DNA of 64,000 nt from CAYQOX01 sp964419335 (lineage in GTDB: Bacteria; Hinthialibacterota; Hinthialibacteria; Hinthialibacterales; Hinthialibacteraceae). This document shows positions 43,938 to 52,880 of the stretch, in pieces. Numbering within the stretch: the first letter of the stretch is position 1; each line of letters opens with the position of its first letter. The notes below the pieces were generated by a model. It was not told where the DNA came from. It saw only the letters and a list, made by a program, of their open reading frames with translations, and did no database searches. The stretch spans positions 99,536 to 163,535 of the forward strand of contig CAYQOX010000004.1 in the NCBI GenBank assembly GCA_964419335.1. Reading direction: 5' to 3'. Both the position numbers and the translations under genes were made by a program.

Positions 43938-46145
43938 ATGTTTGTATACCCTTTTAATCCGATTTTGAATCATACCATAATGTTGAAGACCTATCTTCGG
44001 CATGTTCTTATTATACTTTCTCTATTATCTATGGTCGTTCCAACCTCTTTGGCTAGCAAAAGTGTCCCCCAAGGCCTGATGGTAGAATATATCCGTGATC
44101 CCGAGCAAGTAACAATATCGGATCCTTTACCTGAATATAGTTGGATCGTGCCTGATAAAGCGGTATTTCAAAAAGCGTATCAAATCCTTGTCTCCTCTAG
44201 CCGTGACAAGATCGATCAAAACATTGGAGATGTTTGGGACAGTAATCAAGTGCGAAGCCGTCAAGCGGCCAATATTAAACATGGCGGCGATTCTTTTCAG
44301 CCACATAAAACCTATCACTGGAAAGTGCGTATTTGGGATCAGGACAACCAGCCGTCTGAGTATTCACATGTGCAAACTTTTAAAACCGGAGATTTTAAGG
44401 AAACCGTATCTACAAAGAATCGTTTCCAAATCGAGAGAATCGCTCCTGTTTCTTTCGAGCAAACTTCCGAAGAAAGCTATTTCATCGATTTTGGAAAAGA
44501 TGCCTTCGGTACTTTAGAATTGACTTATAAAACGAATGAATCAGAAACCTTAACCATCCGCCTGGGTGAAAAATTGCAGGATGGAAAAATTGACCGTGAA
44601 CCTGGTGGCACCATCCGCTTTCAGGAAGTAGAATTGGAGGTCACTCCTGATCAAACTCACTATGAATTGGAACTCCCGCCAGACACGCGGAATACAAATG
44701 AACAAGCGGTACCTTTGCCCGAGTCTTTCGGGGTGATTATGCCGTTCCGCTATTGTGAAATCGATAACGCCAAACAAGAAGTATCTGCGGCTGATGTTCG
44801 ACAAAAGGCGTTTTTCCACTATTTCAAAAATGACCAAAGCCATTTTCGTTGCTCCGATTCCATCTTGAATCAAGTATGGGATCTCTGTAAATACAGTATA
44901 AAAGCAACCTCCTTTACCGGCATTTACATAGACGGGGATCGTGAACGAATCGCCTATGAAGGAGATGCCTATATCAATCAACTCAGTCATTATCGTGTAG
45001 ATCGTGAATATGCCATGGCTAAACAGACCATCGAATATTTCATGGATCATCCCACCTGGCCTACGGAATGGTTGCTGCATACCGTCATGATGGTCTATCA
45101 AGACTATTATTACACCGGAGATACAGAGTTAGCGGACGCTTATTATGAATCCCTCAAATATAAAACGCTATTACAATTGACTCGAGAAGATGGTCTTATC
45201 AGTTCCTCCTCCGAGAAGGTGACAGATGCATATATGCAAAAGTTAGGCTTTCCCGAAGGTGCGAATCCCATCCGAGACGTGGTGGATTGGCCTCCAGGAG
45301 AACGGGATGGATATGAGATGGTGCCTATCAATACCGTGGTGAATTGTTTCTTTTACCATAACATGGTCATTATGGCCGAACTTGCCGAAGTTTTGAATAA
45401 ACCAGAAGAGGTCGACTATTTCAACTTCATGGCAGCCAAAGTCAAGCATTCCATCAACTCAAAGCTCTTTGATACTTCACGGGGGATTTATGTAGACGGT
45501 GAAAGTTCTTCTCACGCCTCTTTGCATGCCAATATGATTCCCTTGGCGTTTGATTTAGTGCCAGAAAAGTATATTCCTTCTGTTGTTGATTTTATTAAAT
45601 CGAAGGGAATGGCCTGTAGTGTGTATGGCGCTCAATACCTGTTAGAAGGATTGTACAAAGCCGGAGAAGAGCAGTACGCCCTTGATTTAATGCGAGCCAA
45701 ACACGATCGCAGTTGGTGGAATATGATCAAAGTCGGTTCCACAATCACGATGGAAGCGTGGGACATGAAATATAAACCGAATGCCGATTGGAATCATGCC
45801 TGGGGCGCAGTTCCTGCCAACATAATTTCTCGGTACCTCTGGGGAATTCAACCCAAAACTCCGGGCTTTGAAACAGCCACCATTCAACCTCAAATGGCTG
45901 ATTTGGAGCATAGCAGCATTGTTGTTCCTACGTTGCTTGGACTCATTAAAGGAAAGTATCAGCGAGAAAATGATCATCTTCGCAAATATGAGATCGCAGT
46001 CCCCGCGAATATGGCCGCCGAGTTTTCTATTCCGAGTTCTACCGAGGTAAACATTACTCTCAACGGCAAAACGGTAAACCCAACTTTTGGCTCGATTCGA
46101 TTGTATCCGGGAGTGAATCGTATTGAAATCGACAGCCACTTATAA
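43938..46145 (+). CDS. Exported GH78-type alpha-L-rhamnosidase
   Basis: The ATG at 43938 has a GGAG site six bases away and gives 735 residues; starts at 43875 and 43980 are alternatives. A signal peptide (HVLIILSLLSMVVPTSLAS) is present. An N-terminal Fn3/beta module (PEYSWIVPDKAVFQKAYQIL, then HKTYHWKVRIWDQD) precedes the (alpha/alpha)6 barrel. The barrel contains the GH78 signature GIYIDGDRERIAYEGDAYIN (general-acid Glu region), VDWPPGERDGYE and TITMEAWDMKYKPNADWNHA (second Glu). It ends with a beta-sandwich. It should cleave alpha-L-rhamnose from pectin or other glycans in the periplasm or outside the cell. The gene is monocistronic. Confidence 0.92.
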   Translation: MFVYPFNPILNHTIMLKTYLRHVLIILSLLSMVVPTSLASKSVPQGLMVEYIRDPEQVTISDPLPEYSWIVPDKAVFQKAYQILVSSSRDKIDQNIGDVWDSNQVRSRQAANIKHGGDSFQPHKTYHWKVRIWDQDNQPSEYSHVQTFKTGDFKETVSTKNRFQIERIAPVSFEQTSEESYFIDFGKDAFGTLELTYKTNESETLTIRLGEKLQDGKIDREPGGTIRFQEVELEVTPDQTHYELELPPDTRNTNEQAVPLPESFGVIMPFRYCEIDNAKQEVSAADVRQKAFFHYFKNDQSHFRCSDSILNQVWDLCKYSIKATSFTGIYIDGDRERIAYEGDAYINQLSHYRVDREYAMAKQTIEYFMDHPTWPTEWLLHTVMMVYQDYYYTGDTELADAYYESLKYKTLLQLTREDGLISSSSEKVTDAYMQKLGFPEGANPIRDVVDWPPGERDGYEMVPINTVVNCFFYHNMVIMAELAEVLNKPEEVDYFNFMAAKVKHSINSKLFDTSRGIYVDGESSSHASLHANMIPLAFDLVPEKYIPSVVDFIKSKGMACSVYGAQYLLEGLYKAGEEQYALDLMRAKHDRSWWNMIKVGSTITMEAWDMKYKPNADWNHAWGAVPANIISRYLWGIQPKTPGFETATIQPQMADLEHSSIVVPTLLGLIKGKYQRENDHLRKYEIAVPANMAAEFSIPSSTEVNITLNGKTVNPTFGSIRLYPGVNRIEIDSHL

Positions 46146-46165
46146 TCAACAGCCGGGAGTATGGA

Positions 46166-46792
46166 TTATTCGGGTTTTGGTAATAACCCCAGAATCTCTT
46201 GGATGAGTTCTTGGGTGCCCATTTTGGTTTGGGTGGAGGTAGGAACGCAAATTTCGTCCTCCGTGAGAGCCATTTCCTGGCGTATCATGGAGACGGCTTG
46301 TTTTCTTTTGTTCTTGCCGACTTTATCCATCTTGGTGATAACCGTGATGGCGGGGATGTGTTGAAAATCAATCCATTCACGCATCTGTAAATCTTCCAGA
46401 CTGGGTTTGTGGCGGGCATCCACGAGATGAAGGATGCCATGCAAGGGACGTTGCTCCATGAATTCGCCTAAGGCTTTGCTCCAATGAGCTTGGGTTTTCT
46501 TGTCGGCTTTAGAAAAACCATAACCAGGTAAATCAACCAAATGAAAAGATAAATCACCAGGACGGATAACGAGATGAAAAAAGTTAATCAGGCGGGTTTT
46601 GCCGGGAGTCGAAGAAGTTTTCGCCAAGTTCTTCCGGTTGCACATTTGATTGATTAGACTCGATTTCCCCACATTAGAGCGTCCCGCGATGGCGATCTCT
46701 GGGATTGTTGGCTCAGGGCAATGACGTAGATCGGGAGCGCTAATAACAAAGGATGCTTCTATAATGCGTGGAGTATTTTTTTTTGTTTCCAT
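46166..46792 (-). CDS. engB: Ribosome-biogenesis GTPase EngB (YsxC/YihA)
   Basis: The 208-residue TRAFAC GTPase has G1 EIAIAGRSNVGKSSLINQM, G2 in SSTPGKTRLIN, G3 DLPGYGFSKA, G4 TKMD (TVITKMDKVGKN) and a G5-like VPTSTQTKMG. It is needed for assembly of the large ribosomal subunit. Its ATG overlaps the murB stop (ATGA), so it is the last gene of the adk-unknown-murB-engB series. Confidence 0.97.
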   Translation of the reverse strand: METKKNTPRIIEASFVISAPDLRHCPEPTIPEIAIAGRSNVGKSSLINQMCNRKNLAKTSSTPGKTRLINFFHLVIRPGDLSFHLVDLPGYGFSKADKKTQAHWSKALGEFMEQRPLHGILHLVDARHKPSLEDLQMREWIDFQHIPAITVITKMDKVGKNKRKQAVSMIRQEMALTEDEICVPTSTQTKMGTQELIQEILGLLPKPE

Positions 46793-47721
46793 CAGTATAA
46801 GTATTGCACTTCCCTTTCGAGTTCGATGCCGAATTTGTCCTTGACCTGTTGCGCCATTTGATTGGCAAGTTCATTGACCTCGCGAGCTGTAGCCTGGCCA
46901 TAATTGACAATAATATTGGCGTGCATGGGATAAACTCCCGCATCACCCACCCGCATTCCCTTACACCCCGCTTCGTCAAGATATTTTCCTGCGGGAATAC
47001 GTCGCCCTCCGGGTTCTTGTGGGGGTAAATTTTTAAAAAACGATCCAGCAGAAGGATATTCGATACTGGGGTGTTTTTGTTCGCGCTCGGCTTTTATGCG
47101 ACGAATTTCAGCCAAAAGCGGCTCACAGTCTCCTTCACGAAATGGGCCCATAACCGCGTCGAGGAGAATATCACCCCGTTCACGCGCTTTGCTAGTGCGG
47201 TATTCTATTCCCAAGTCATATACCGTCATGGTTTGAACCCCGCCATCCCGTCGTAAGACTCGGGCTTGAAGTAAATATTCGCATAGCAAATGCCCAAACG
47301 CTCCTGCGCCACCCATCAAAGCCCCACCTAAAGAACCCGGGATTCCCGCGGCAAAGGTTAGATCCGCCCATCCACGCTTGGACACATCCTCAACGAAACG
47401 GTCGAGATTATAACCACTTTCCACAGTAACTGTACGGGCTTGATCATTCCATTGGATTTGAGAGGTTTTATTGATGAGAACAAGGCCTTTGAGTCCATGA
47501 TCGTCAATCAGCACATTGGAGCAACCAGCAAGAAAATAAAAAGGAAGCTGTAACTCGCGTGCAACATAGAAGGCTTTCAAAAGTTGATCGGTGGTATGGG
47601 CTTCGACTAAAAATTCAGCGGAACCTCCGATCTTTATACTGGTAAAAGCGGCTAGCGGGATATTCTCCTGGAGTGTATCCCCGAACTGATGCCGTAAACA
47701 TCGCTGCAGGATATCATTCAT
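46792..47721 (-). CDS. murB: UDP-N-acetylenolpyruvoylglucosamine reductase
   Basis: The ATG at 47721 overlaps the stop of the upstream gene as ATGA, giving 309 residues; a longer frame from 47742 would run into that gene. FAD-binding motifs are present: TSIKIGGSAEFLVEA, FYFLAGCSNVLIDDHG and DLTFAAGIPGSLGGALMGGA. The catalytic region has EYPSAGSFFKNLPP, with Ser as the usual proton donor in this type, and the end has VYPMHANIIVNYGQATA. It makes UDP-MurNAc for peptidoglycan, so the organism has a cell wall. Its stop overlaps the engB start. Confidence 0.96.
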   Translation of the reverse strand: MNDILQRCLRHQFGDTLQENIPLAAFTSIKIGGSAEFLVEAHTTDQLLKAFYVARELQLPFYFLAGCSNVLIDDHGLKGLVLINKTSQIQWNDQARTVTVESGYNLDRFVEDVSKRGWADLTFAAGIPGSLGGALMGGAGAFGHLLCEYLLQARVLRRDGGVQTMTVYDLGIEYRTSKARERGDILLDAVMGPFREGDCEPLLAEIRRIKAEREQKHPSIEYPSAGSFFKNLPPQEPGGRRIPAGKYLDEAGCKGMRVGDAGVYPMHANIIVNYGQATAREVNELANQMAQQVKDKFGIELEREVQYLY

Positions 47722-48287
47722 TCCAATCTTACTTTCAACCACGCTTCCATGAGTTTATCTTCGCCATCCAAAATCATTCCGGAGGGGGTTTTTTTGATCT
47801 CTTCAATCATGGTCGATAAGGCATTTTTATCAATATCCAACTCACTGAAAGCATATTGTAAAACTGAAACCGCGACCTTGGTCACAGATAAAGGTATTGG
47901 CACAGAAAAATTCTCACTCCGCACATAGAGATAGCGAACGTTGGAACTTTGTGCCGGTTGGGTATATTTATGAATGGCAAGGCGATAATCTCCTTTGACC
48001 AATTCAAAGTGATCTTCTTCTTGCATCGCCTCGACAGAAAGAAGGATGGCGGAGATATCAAATCCACTTTCCTTTGCTTCTTCCAGATATTTATTGGGTG
48101 TTGCTTCAACAATGGATTGTACCAACGACAAAGGCATCGTCGCCTTGCCAATCACCGGAGAGGCAGAATTCACTTCTTCGAAGGTACCCTGTAACCAAGC
48201 CACATCGCCATTATCCGCGACGCAAACCGTTTGAAATGTTCCACAAAGAATTAGCGCAATAAGAATAAGAAAAATTCTTTTTGTCAT
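47718..48287 (-). CDS. Exported protein of unknown function between adk and murB
   Basis: The ATG at 48287 has an AAAGGAC site and begins a clear signal peptide (MTKRIFLILIALILCG to VCVAD), giving 189 residues; a longer frame from 48338 would hide the signal. The mature part is mixed alpha/beta with GYxAIHKYTQP-like strands and a final helix (LDGEDKLMEAWLKVRLE). No cysteine pair, haem motif or membrane helix is seen after the leader. I do not recognise the family. Its stop overlaps the murB start, so it is co-translated with a cell-wall gene and may act in the periplasm on envelope or sensing tasks. This is a contextual guess. Confidence 0.72.
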   Translation of the reverse strand: MTKRIFLILIALILCGTFQTVCVADNGDVAWLQGTFEEVNSASPVIGKATMPLSLVQSIVEATPNKYLEEAKESGFDISAILLSVEAMQEEDHFELVKGDYRLAIHKYTQPAQSSNVRYLYVRSENFSVPIPLSVTKVAVSVLQYAFSELDIDKNALSTMIEEIKKTPSGMILDGEDKLMEAWLKVRLE

Positions 48288-48380
48288 TTTTTGTCCTTTC
48301 AAGTTTTTACGTCTTACGAGGGACAAATCTTTTTTCAACGGATGGCGCCGGGAATCAAAGCCGTCTCAGCCAATGAGGTA

Positions 48381-48986
48381 TTAGTTTTTTTTGAACACCT
48401 TAAGAAGGCGCTCATAGACCTCCTCAATGTTACCGACTCCATCCACATTAATTAAAAGGCCTCTTTGCTTGTAATAATCTTCAAGTGGCTGAGTTTTTTC
48501 ACGCCACACGCGCATACGTTCACGGATGACCTCTTCATTATCATCGGCACGTTGAGAACCATCTTCCGCTTTTCGGTTCAAGAGACGTTCGATCAGCAAT
48601 TCCTCAGGAACCTCTATATTAATTGTACCTTCAAAATGAAGATTGACCGATTGCAAAAGTTCATCTAACAGGGCTGCCTGTCCTACCGTACGAGGAAACC
48701 CATCCAGAATCACGCCCTTGGCGTCCTGATTTTCTTTCAACTTTTCGGCCAATTGCTTGGCCATCATATCCCGGATGGTATCATCCGGGATTAATTCGCC
48801 TTTTTCCATTAACTCTTTTACTTTTAAAGCATTCGGATCTCCTTTTGCCACGGCTTCACGAAAGATATCACCTGAACTAATGTGGAGAAACCCTTCGTTC
48901 TCTTGCAACAATTTCGCTTGCGTTCCTTTTCCTGTACCTGGGGCTCCTAAAAGACAATATGTGGGAAGTGTGTTAGAATCAGCCAT
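48381..48986 (-). CDS. adk: Adenylate kinase, short-LID form
   Basis: The protein has 201 residues. The P-loop is LLGAPGTGKGTQAKLL, the NMP-binding region has HISSGDIFREAVAKGDPNA, and VILDGFPRTVGQAALL is the adenylate kinase signature. The LID is short (RKAEDGSQRADDNEEVIRER), without the 30-residue zinc-type LID of most bacterial enzymes. Such short forms occur in several bacterial groups and in eukaryotic AK1. It interconverts ATP, ADP and AMP. The ATG is preceded by AAAGGG. It heads the series that runs to engB. Confidence 0.95.
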   Translation of the reverse strand: MADSNTLPTYCLLGAPGTGKGTQAKLLQENEGFLHISSGDIFREAVAKGDPNALKVKELMEKGELIPDDTIRDMMAKQLAEKLKENQDAKGVILDGFPRTVGQAALLDELLQSVNLHFEGTINIEVPEELLIERLLNRKAEDGSQRADDNEEVIRERMRVWREKTQPLEDYYKQRGLLINVDGVGNIEEVYERLLKVFKKN

Positions 48987-49167
48987 GGATGTAACCCTTT
49001 CATCGATGTATTTAAAAATCTTGGTGTAGAATGAATTACTTTATTTTAGGAGGCTCCATTCATTTCCCAAAGGTTGAAAGATCAGATTTTCTATCAACCG
49101 ACAAAAAAGAAATTTCCCATGTGAGGGCAACTTAACTTCACTCATATCGTAAAGAAAAGGAGACATG

Positions 49168-49530
49168 ATGGCAAGCAAAAAAAAACGATTCGAAGTAAAA
49201 CGGTTAGAGACAATCGAGAAAGAACGAAGTACTTGCGGTTACCGCCAACGACTCTTTAGCACCGGTGATGATACCAAAGCCTATTTTCATGTGGTGAGAA
49301 TCAATGATTCCAAGCTGCACTACCACAAACGAGCGACGGAATATTATTATGTGCTGGAGGGGGAGGGTGAGATGACAGTCGATGGAGAAACCTTCCCCAT
49401 CGGTCCGGGAACCATGGTAAAACTGGACCCATTGAGCGTTCATCGCAGTTATGGTGACCATTTAGTGTTGGTTTGCGGCGTCCCAGACATTGAGGAGGAT
49501 GATATTTTCTTTTCTGAAGAGAAAGAATAA
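49168..49530 (+). CDS. Cupin-domain protein
   Basis: The second of two adjacent ATGs (49168) has the better spacing from AAGGAG and gives 120 residues. A single cupin barrel is seen: motif 1 LHYHKRATEYYYVLEGEGEM with the HxH...E metal ligands, and motif 2 PIGPGTMVKLDPLSVHRSYG with the last His. The metal site is complete, so an enzyme (isomerase, dioxygenase) or a ligand-binding role is possible. A Cys (STCGYRQRL) precedes the barrel. It stands alone on the plus strand with minus-strand genes on both sides; function unknown. Confidence 0.85.
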   Translation: MASKKKRFEVKRLETIEKERSTCGYRQRLFSTGDDTKAYFHVVRINDSKLHYHKRATEYYYVLEGEGEMTVDGETFPIGPGTMVKLDPLSVHRSYGDHLVLVCGVPDIEEDDIFFSEEKE

Positions 49531-49546
49531 AAAATGAATCGAAAAA

Positions 49547-49576
49547 GAGCCTGGACTTCGTATAAAATCCAGGCTC
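49547..49576 (-). terminator. Terminator between convergent genes
   Basis: GAGCCTGGA and TCCAGGCTC form a 9-bp stem around a 12-base loop. In minus-strand sense the stem is followed by TTTTTC, so it ends the transcript of the gene at 49606-50238. It may also act for the cupin gene, with a weaker T-run (CTTTCC). Confidence 0.82.
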
Positions 49577-49605
49577 TCGGCTTTCCATGAATAATTTCGC
49601 CTGTC

Positions 49606-50238
49606 TTAACCACCATTGCCGCCATTGGCCGCTTCTTCAACCGTTTCGATTCCTAGCAAATTCAGAATCGGATCAACCATCCACTTGAAGTAATCTTGGT
49701 AAATTTGAGACTGAGAAATGGGTTCCCAATATAAATAGAGTCCACCACCAACAATCACCAAGACGAGTAACGTAACAATTTTTTTGAATGTCCCGCTCTG
49801 TACAAATTCCTTCATTCGTTGTGCCTTGGTTTTTTCCGGAACTTTCGTCTTGGTGCGTCCGCGTAAGATCAGATCGCGTTCGCACTCTAATGAGCCTAAG
49901 GTCTCATTCAGCAATATATTGGCATCATGCCATTCAATCAGGGTCTTGTTGACTTCAAGAGGACTAAGATCATGAAACCCATCTAACGTAATTGTGCGCT
50001 TCACCGTAGTAAGGATTGATTGCCCAATGTGGAAGTCTTTTTTGATCACCTTCATGAAGTTCCCGTGGTGTTCTGCGACAATCTGTTTGATCTGCTGAAA
50101 TTCAGGATCAAGGCGGCGAATTTCTTCTTCTGTGCCGTAAAAAGAGGTTGTCAAGATAGAATAGAATTTTCTCCAGATTTTCATTAACATCTGGATTTCA
50201 TCCATTTCCGCTTCGATTTCTTTTAAGGTTTGAGCCAC
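49606..50238 (-). CDS. Tail-anchored protein of unknown function
   Basis: The product starts at a GTG (GGGAAGG site) and has 210 residues. The first 150 are soluble and helical (IEAEMDEIQMLMKIWRKFYS, then EFQQIKQIVAEHHGNFMKVI). A basic linker (KTKVPEKTKAQRMKEF) precedes one membrane helix (about 160-178, VTLLVLVIVGGGLYLYW) and a short tail ending in a Gly/Asn-rich run. The layout suits a cytoplasmic domain tied to the inner membrane with a short periplasmic end. No family was recognised. It has its own terminator and no close operon partner. Confidence 0.65.
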   Translation of the reverse strand: MAQTLKEIEAEMDEIQMLMKIWRKFYSILTTSFYGTEEEIRRLDPEFQQIKQIVAEHHGNFMKVIKKDFHIGQSILTTVKRTITLDGFHDLSPLEVNKTLIEWHDANILLNETLGSLECERDLILRGRTKTKVPEKTKAQRMKEFVQSGTFKKIVTLLVLVIVGGGLYLYWEPISQSQIYQDYFKWMVDPILNLLGIETVEEAANGGNGG

Positions 50239-50401
50239 CTTCCCATCTCCCTTCTCGGTGTTTATGGATTATCAACGTTGAGAGAAACTCTTCTTTGTAT
50301 TCTATTCATTCCATGAGAATAATTCAAAGTGTAACGGAGCGAAATCGTATTTACAGGTCTGTAAGGCATGACCCCCCCTTTTAATCGTAAGATTCTCGTT
50401 T

Positions 50402-50932
50402 TCATACATCGACTTCCACATCCAAAGAATCCAGAAATTTGTTAAAACTTGTGAATATTTCCATCACGCCCAACGCCTCGATGATTTCTTCTTTAGAGAC
50501 TCCTAGATCAAGAAGGGATTGAAACTCATCATCTGTTATTTGGTTGGGAGCCTGGTTGGCTTTTCGGGCGAAAAGAATCAAGGCTTTTTCGTTTGCCGTA
50601 AAATCCGCTCGGTTAACATCGTTCTGAATCGTGTCAATTTCCTCACTGGATATACCGATCGCTTTCATCGCCATGGTGTGGGCTGCTACACAATACGTGC
50701 AACGATTATCTTGTGAAACCAACAAAGCGATAGCCTCTTTCGTTTTACGACTTAATGTTCCCTGAAGTAGAATGGCTTTTACTTTATTCCAATTGGCTTC
50801 CAACACGCTAGGATGATGTGCATAGATTCTGAATAAATGGGGGATTCGGCCAAAAGACTTTTGTATATCGGTGAAAATCTCGGCGACTTTTTCTTCGACT
50901 TTTTCTGTTTGAACAGGATGAATACGTGACAT
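50402..50932 (-). CDS. Carboxymuconolactone decarboxylase-family (AhpD-like) protein
   Basis: The protein has 176 residues. The active-site motif is in VSQDNRCTYCVAAHTMAMKA, with CxxC and a His three residues on (CTYCVAAH), as in AhpD-type alkylhydroperoxidases. The flanking helices (FGRIPHLFRIYAHHPSVLEA) match the peroxidase-related subgroup (YciW/uncharacterised). Such proteins reduce a peroxidase partner or detoxify peroxides through the cysteine pair. An AAAGGTG site precedes the ATG. It lies near Tpx and a thioredoxin-like protein, which suggests an oxidative-stress setting. Confidence 0.9.
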   Translation of the reverse strand: MSRIHPVQTEKVEEKVAEIFTDIQKSFGRIPHLFRIYAHHPSVLEANWNKVKAILLQGTLSRKTKEAIALLVSQDNRCTYCVAAHTMAMKAIGISSEEIDTIQNDVNRADFTANEKALILFARKANQAPNQITDDEFQSLLDLGVSKEEIIEALGVMEIFTSFNKFLDSLDVEVDV

Positions 50933-50995
50933 AAAAACACCTTTCCTATAGTATGATTTTAGAGCATGGATTTTAGATTATTCTAATTGAAATAC

Positions 50996-52165
50996 CTATT
51001 TTTCAGATTGAAGCCGGTTTGGATGCTGAAACTCATAATCATCCGATTCAATCATCTTGAGAGTTTCCTCGATGCTTGGCCGATCTCCCCAGTAGGTACC
51101 ATAATAGGCAAAACGGACGATTCCCTCTTTGTCAACGATGATCGTAGAAGGACGATTAATCCATTCGGAATGTACAACAAACTCCATGGGCTGCACTCCA
51201 TACATGGCACCCAGGGCTCCTGCACGATCCACTAAATGCGGCCACCAGATATTCTCCTGATAGAATTTCTGTGGAGATTCCTTCGTAAACCGGTAATCGG
51301 GTTGATACTCTTTTCCCACCATAACCCGGCAACGATAAAGATCATGACATTCAATGGTGAATACTTGTACATCTTGTTCCTCATATTCTTTTTTCATCTG
51401 GATAAGATCACGAAATTCACTATGACAAACCGGGCACCAATCGGCAAAAATCCATATGAGAATCACGTGTTTCTCACCTTGAAAATCAGAAAGACGCCAT
51501 GTTTTACCCTCGGTATCTTGTAGTTCGAAATCAATCGCAGGTTCCCCAACTTGAATTTGTTCGAAAGTGGATTCATCTAAACTCGCAAACTTTTGCTTGC
51601 GATCTTTTTCTGTTTCTTTGTATTCGTTAATCCGATGAATAGCCAATTTGCATTGATGCCTTATATCACGGCTGGGGTCATTTTCTGCCTTTTCTTTTAA
51701 GAGAGGCAAGGCCTCGCGGCTCTGTAATTGACCTAGAGAGATGACGGCTTGAGAACGAACCACCACATCCTTTTCTTCCTTAAGGAGTTCGATTAAGGTT
51801 TTTTCGGATTGAGGCGAAGAATGGAGCCCAAGTACGTATGCCGCCACATGACGAACATGGGGATTCTCATGTTCCAGTTGCTGAATGATTTCTGGAAGCG
51901 CATCACCACCCAATCGGACGAGATCCCGAATGGCCAAAAGCCGAACTCGCCAAGCTTGATCTTCAAGATCAGCCACACCTGCATGGTTATCACTAGTAGG
52001 TTCTTTTGTAAAACCGTCCTCAATAGGATTAAAAGGGTATTCATCCACGCGTTCCATGATAGCCGAGACAGCGGCACTTCTATGATTTTCTGGTTGCTCA
52101 GCCTGGGACTGGATCGATGAGAATAAACAAACTGAAAGAAACAATAACGAGATACAAGATTTCAT
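50996..52165 (-). CDS. Exported HEAT-repeat protein with a thioredoxin-like (redoxin) domain
   Basis: The 389-residue protein has a signal peptide (about 1-22). HEAT/PBS-lyase-type repeats follow at about 65-190 (LAIRDLVRLGGDALPEIIQQ, then HVRHVAAYVLGLHSS and VVRSQAVISLGQLQSREALP). From about 210 a TlpA/AhpC-like fold follows, with IDFELQDTEGKTWRLSDFQG, the redox centre ADWCPVCHSEFRDLI (WCxxC), and PSTIIVDKEGIVRFAYYGT. It is likely a periplasmic thiol-disulphide or peroxide-related protein whose repeats bind a partner. CPVCH also fits a haem motif, but the Trp before it marks a thioredoxin site. A good GGAGG site precedes the ATG. Confidence 0.86.
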   Translation of the reverse strand: MKSCISLLFLSVCLFSSIQSQAEQPENHRSAAVSAIMERVDEYPFNPIEDGFTKEPTSDNHAGVADLEDQAWRVRLLAIRDLVRLGGDALPEIIQQLEHENPHVRHVAAYVLGLHSSPQSEKTLIELLKEEKDVVVRSQAVISLGQLQSREALPLLKEKAENDPSRDIRHQCKLAIHRINEYKETEKDRKQKFASLDESTFEQIQVGEPAIDFELQDTEGKTWRLSDFQGEKHVILIWIFADWCPVCHSEFRDLIQMKKEYEEQDVQVFTIECHDLYRCRVMVGKEYQPDYRFTKESPQKFYQENIWWPHLVDRAGALGAMYGVQPMEFVVHSEWINRPSTIIVDKEGIVRFAYYGTYWGDRPSIEETLKMIESDDYEFQHPNRLQSEK

Positions 52166-52263
52166 TTTTAACCTCCAAGATTTAAGTATTTATTTGTAAT
52201 TGGGTGCCCCAATGATGATCTTCAACTGTAGAAAGGCCCTCACGTCGACCAATGATTTTTTTC

Positions 52264-52848
52264 TTATTGATCACCCCTTAAAAATGCTTTAAGAGAATTA
52301 AAACACGATTTGAGCGGCATCTCATCCTTTTGCAAGCGAGACAACATGATGCCTCCCTCAATCGCAGAGAGGATTGAGTACGCCAATTCAAGTGCGGGGA
52401 GATCGGAACGAAAGACCCTTTTTTTCTGCCCGGATAGGAGCACGGATTCTAAGCGCTGAGCCCATGTTTTAAACAAATCCTCCACACTCCTAGCAAATTC
52501 ATTACTCGTATCACTCATTTCGAGGGCTGTATTTCCAAACAAACACCCGCCAGAAAAACCATTCTCCCGATGATGATTGAGTACATACTCCAAAAAATTT
52601 TGTAGACTCTGCTCCGGAGAAGTAGGGGCTAAGATTTCATCCAGAGTAACTAAGAACTCTGATTTAGCGCGTTCTAGAACCGCCAAGCCCAAATGATCTT
52701 TGCTGGGAAAGTAATAGTACAAAGTGCCTTTTTTCACCCCGGCGACATCTAAAAGATCATGCAAGGAAGTGGCTCTGAAGCCTTTCTTTAAAACTAGCGA
52801 GTTGGCTTCATCGAGGATACGCTCTTTTGTTGATTTCCCTTCAATCAT
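52264..52848 (-). CDS. TetR-family transcriptional regulator
   Basis: The protein has 194 residues. The N-terminal HTH (KERILDEANSLVLKKGFRAT, then SLHDLLDVAGVKKGTLYYYF) is typical of TetR/AcrR, with the recognition helix at KKGTLYYYFPSKDHLG. The C-terminal ligand domain (C-terminal TetR_C type with ENGFSGGCLFGNTALEMSD) resembles the YxaF/AcuR subgroup. An 18-bp perfect palindrome lies 14 bases upstream of its start and is probably its own operator. Tpx is encoded divergently about 260 bases away and could be under its control. Confidence 0.92.
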   Translation of the reverse strand: MIEGKSTKERILDEANSLVLKKGFRATSLHDLLDVAGVKKGTLYYYFPSKDHLGLAVLERAKSEFLVTLDEILAPTSPEQSLQNFLEYVLNHHRENGFSGGCLFGNTALEMSDTSNEFARSVEDLFKTWAQRLESVLLSGQKKRVFRSDLPALELAYSILSAIEGGIMLSRLQKDEMPLKSCFNSLKAFLRGDQ

Positions 52849-52862
52849 TGCCTCCTCCTTCC

Positions 52863-52880
52863 AAACCGACCGGTCGGTTT
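52863..52880. promoter_or_regulatory. TetR-type operator palindrome
   Basis: AAACCGACCGGTCGGTTT is a perfect 18-bp palindrome just upstream of the tetR start (52848). Its core ACCGACCGGTCGGT is the classic shape of TetR/QacR-family operators. It would overlap the tetR promoter or leader and cause autorepression. Confidence 0.85.

Noticed and set aside
50996..52165. CPVCH as a haem c motif in the HEAT-thioredoxin protein
   Set aside because: The motif sits in ADWCPVCHSEF within a thioredoxin-like fold, so it is the WCxxC redox centre; a single haem there is unlikely.
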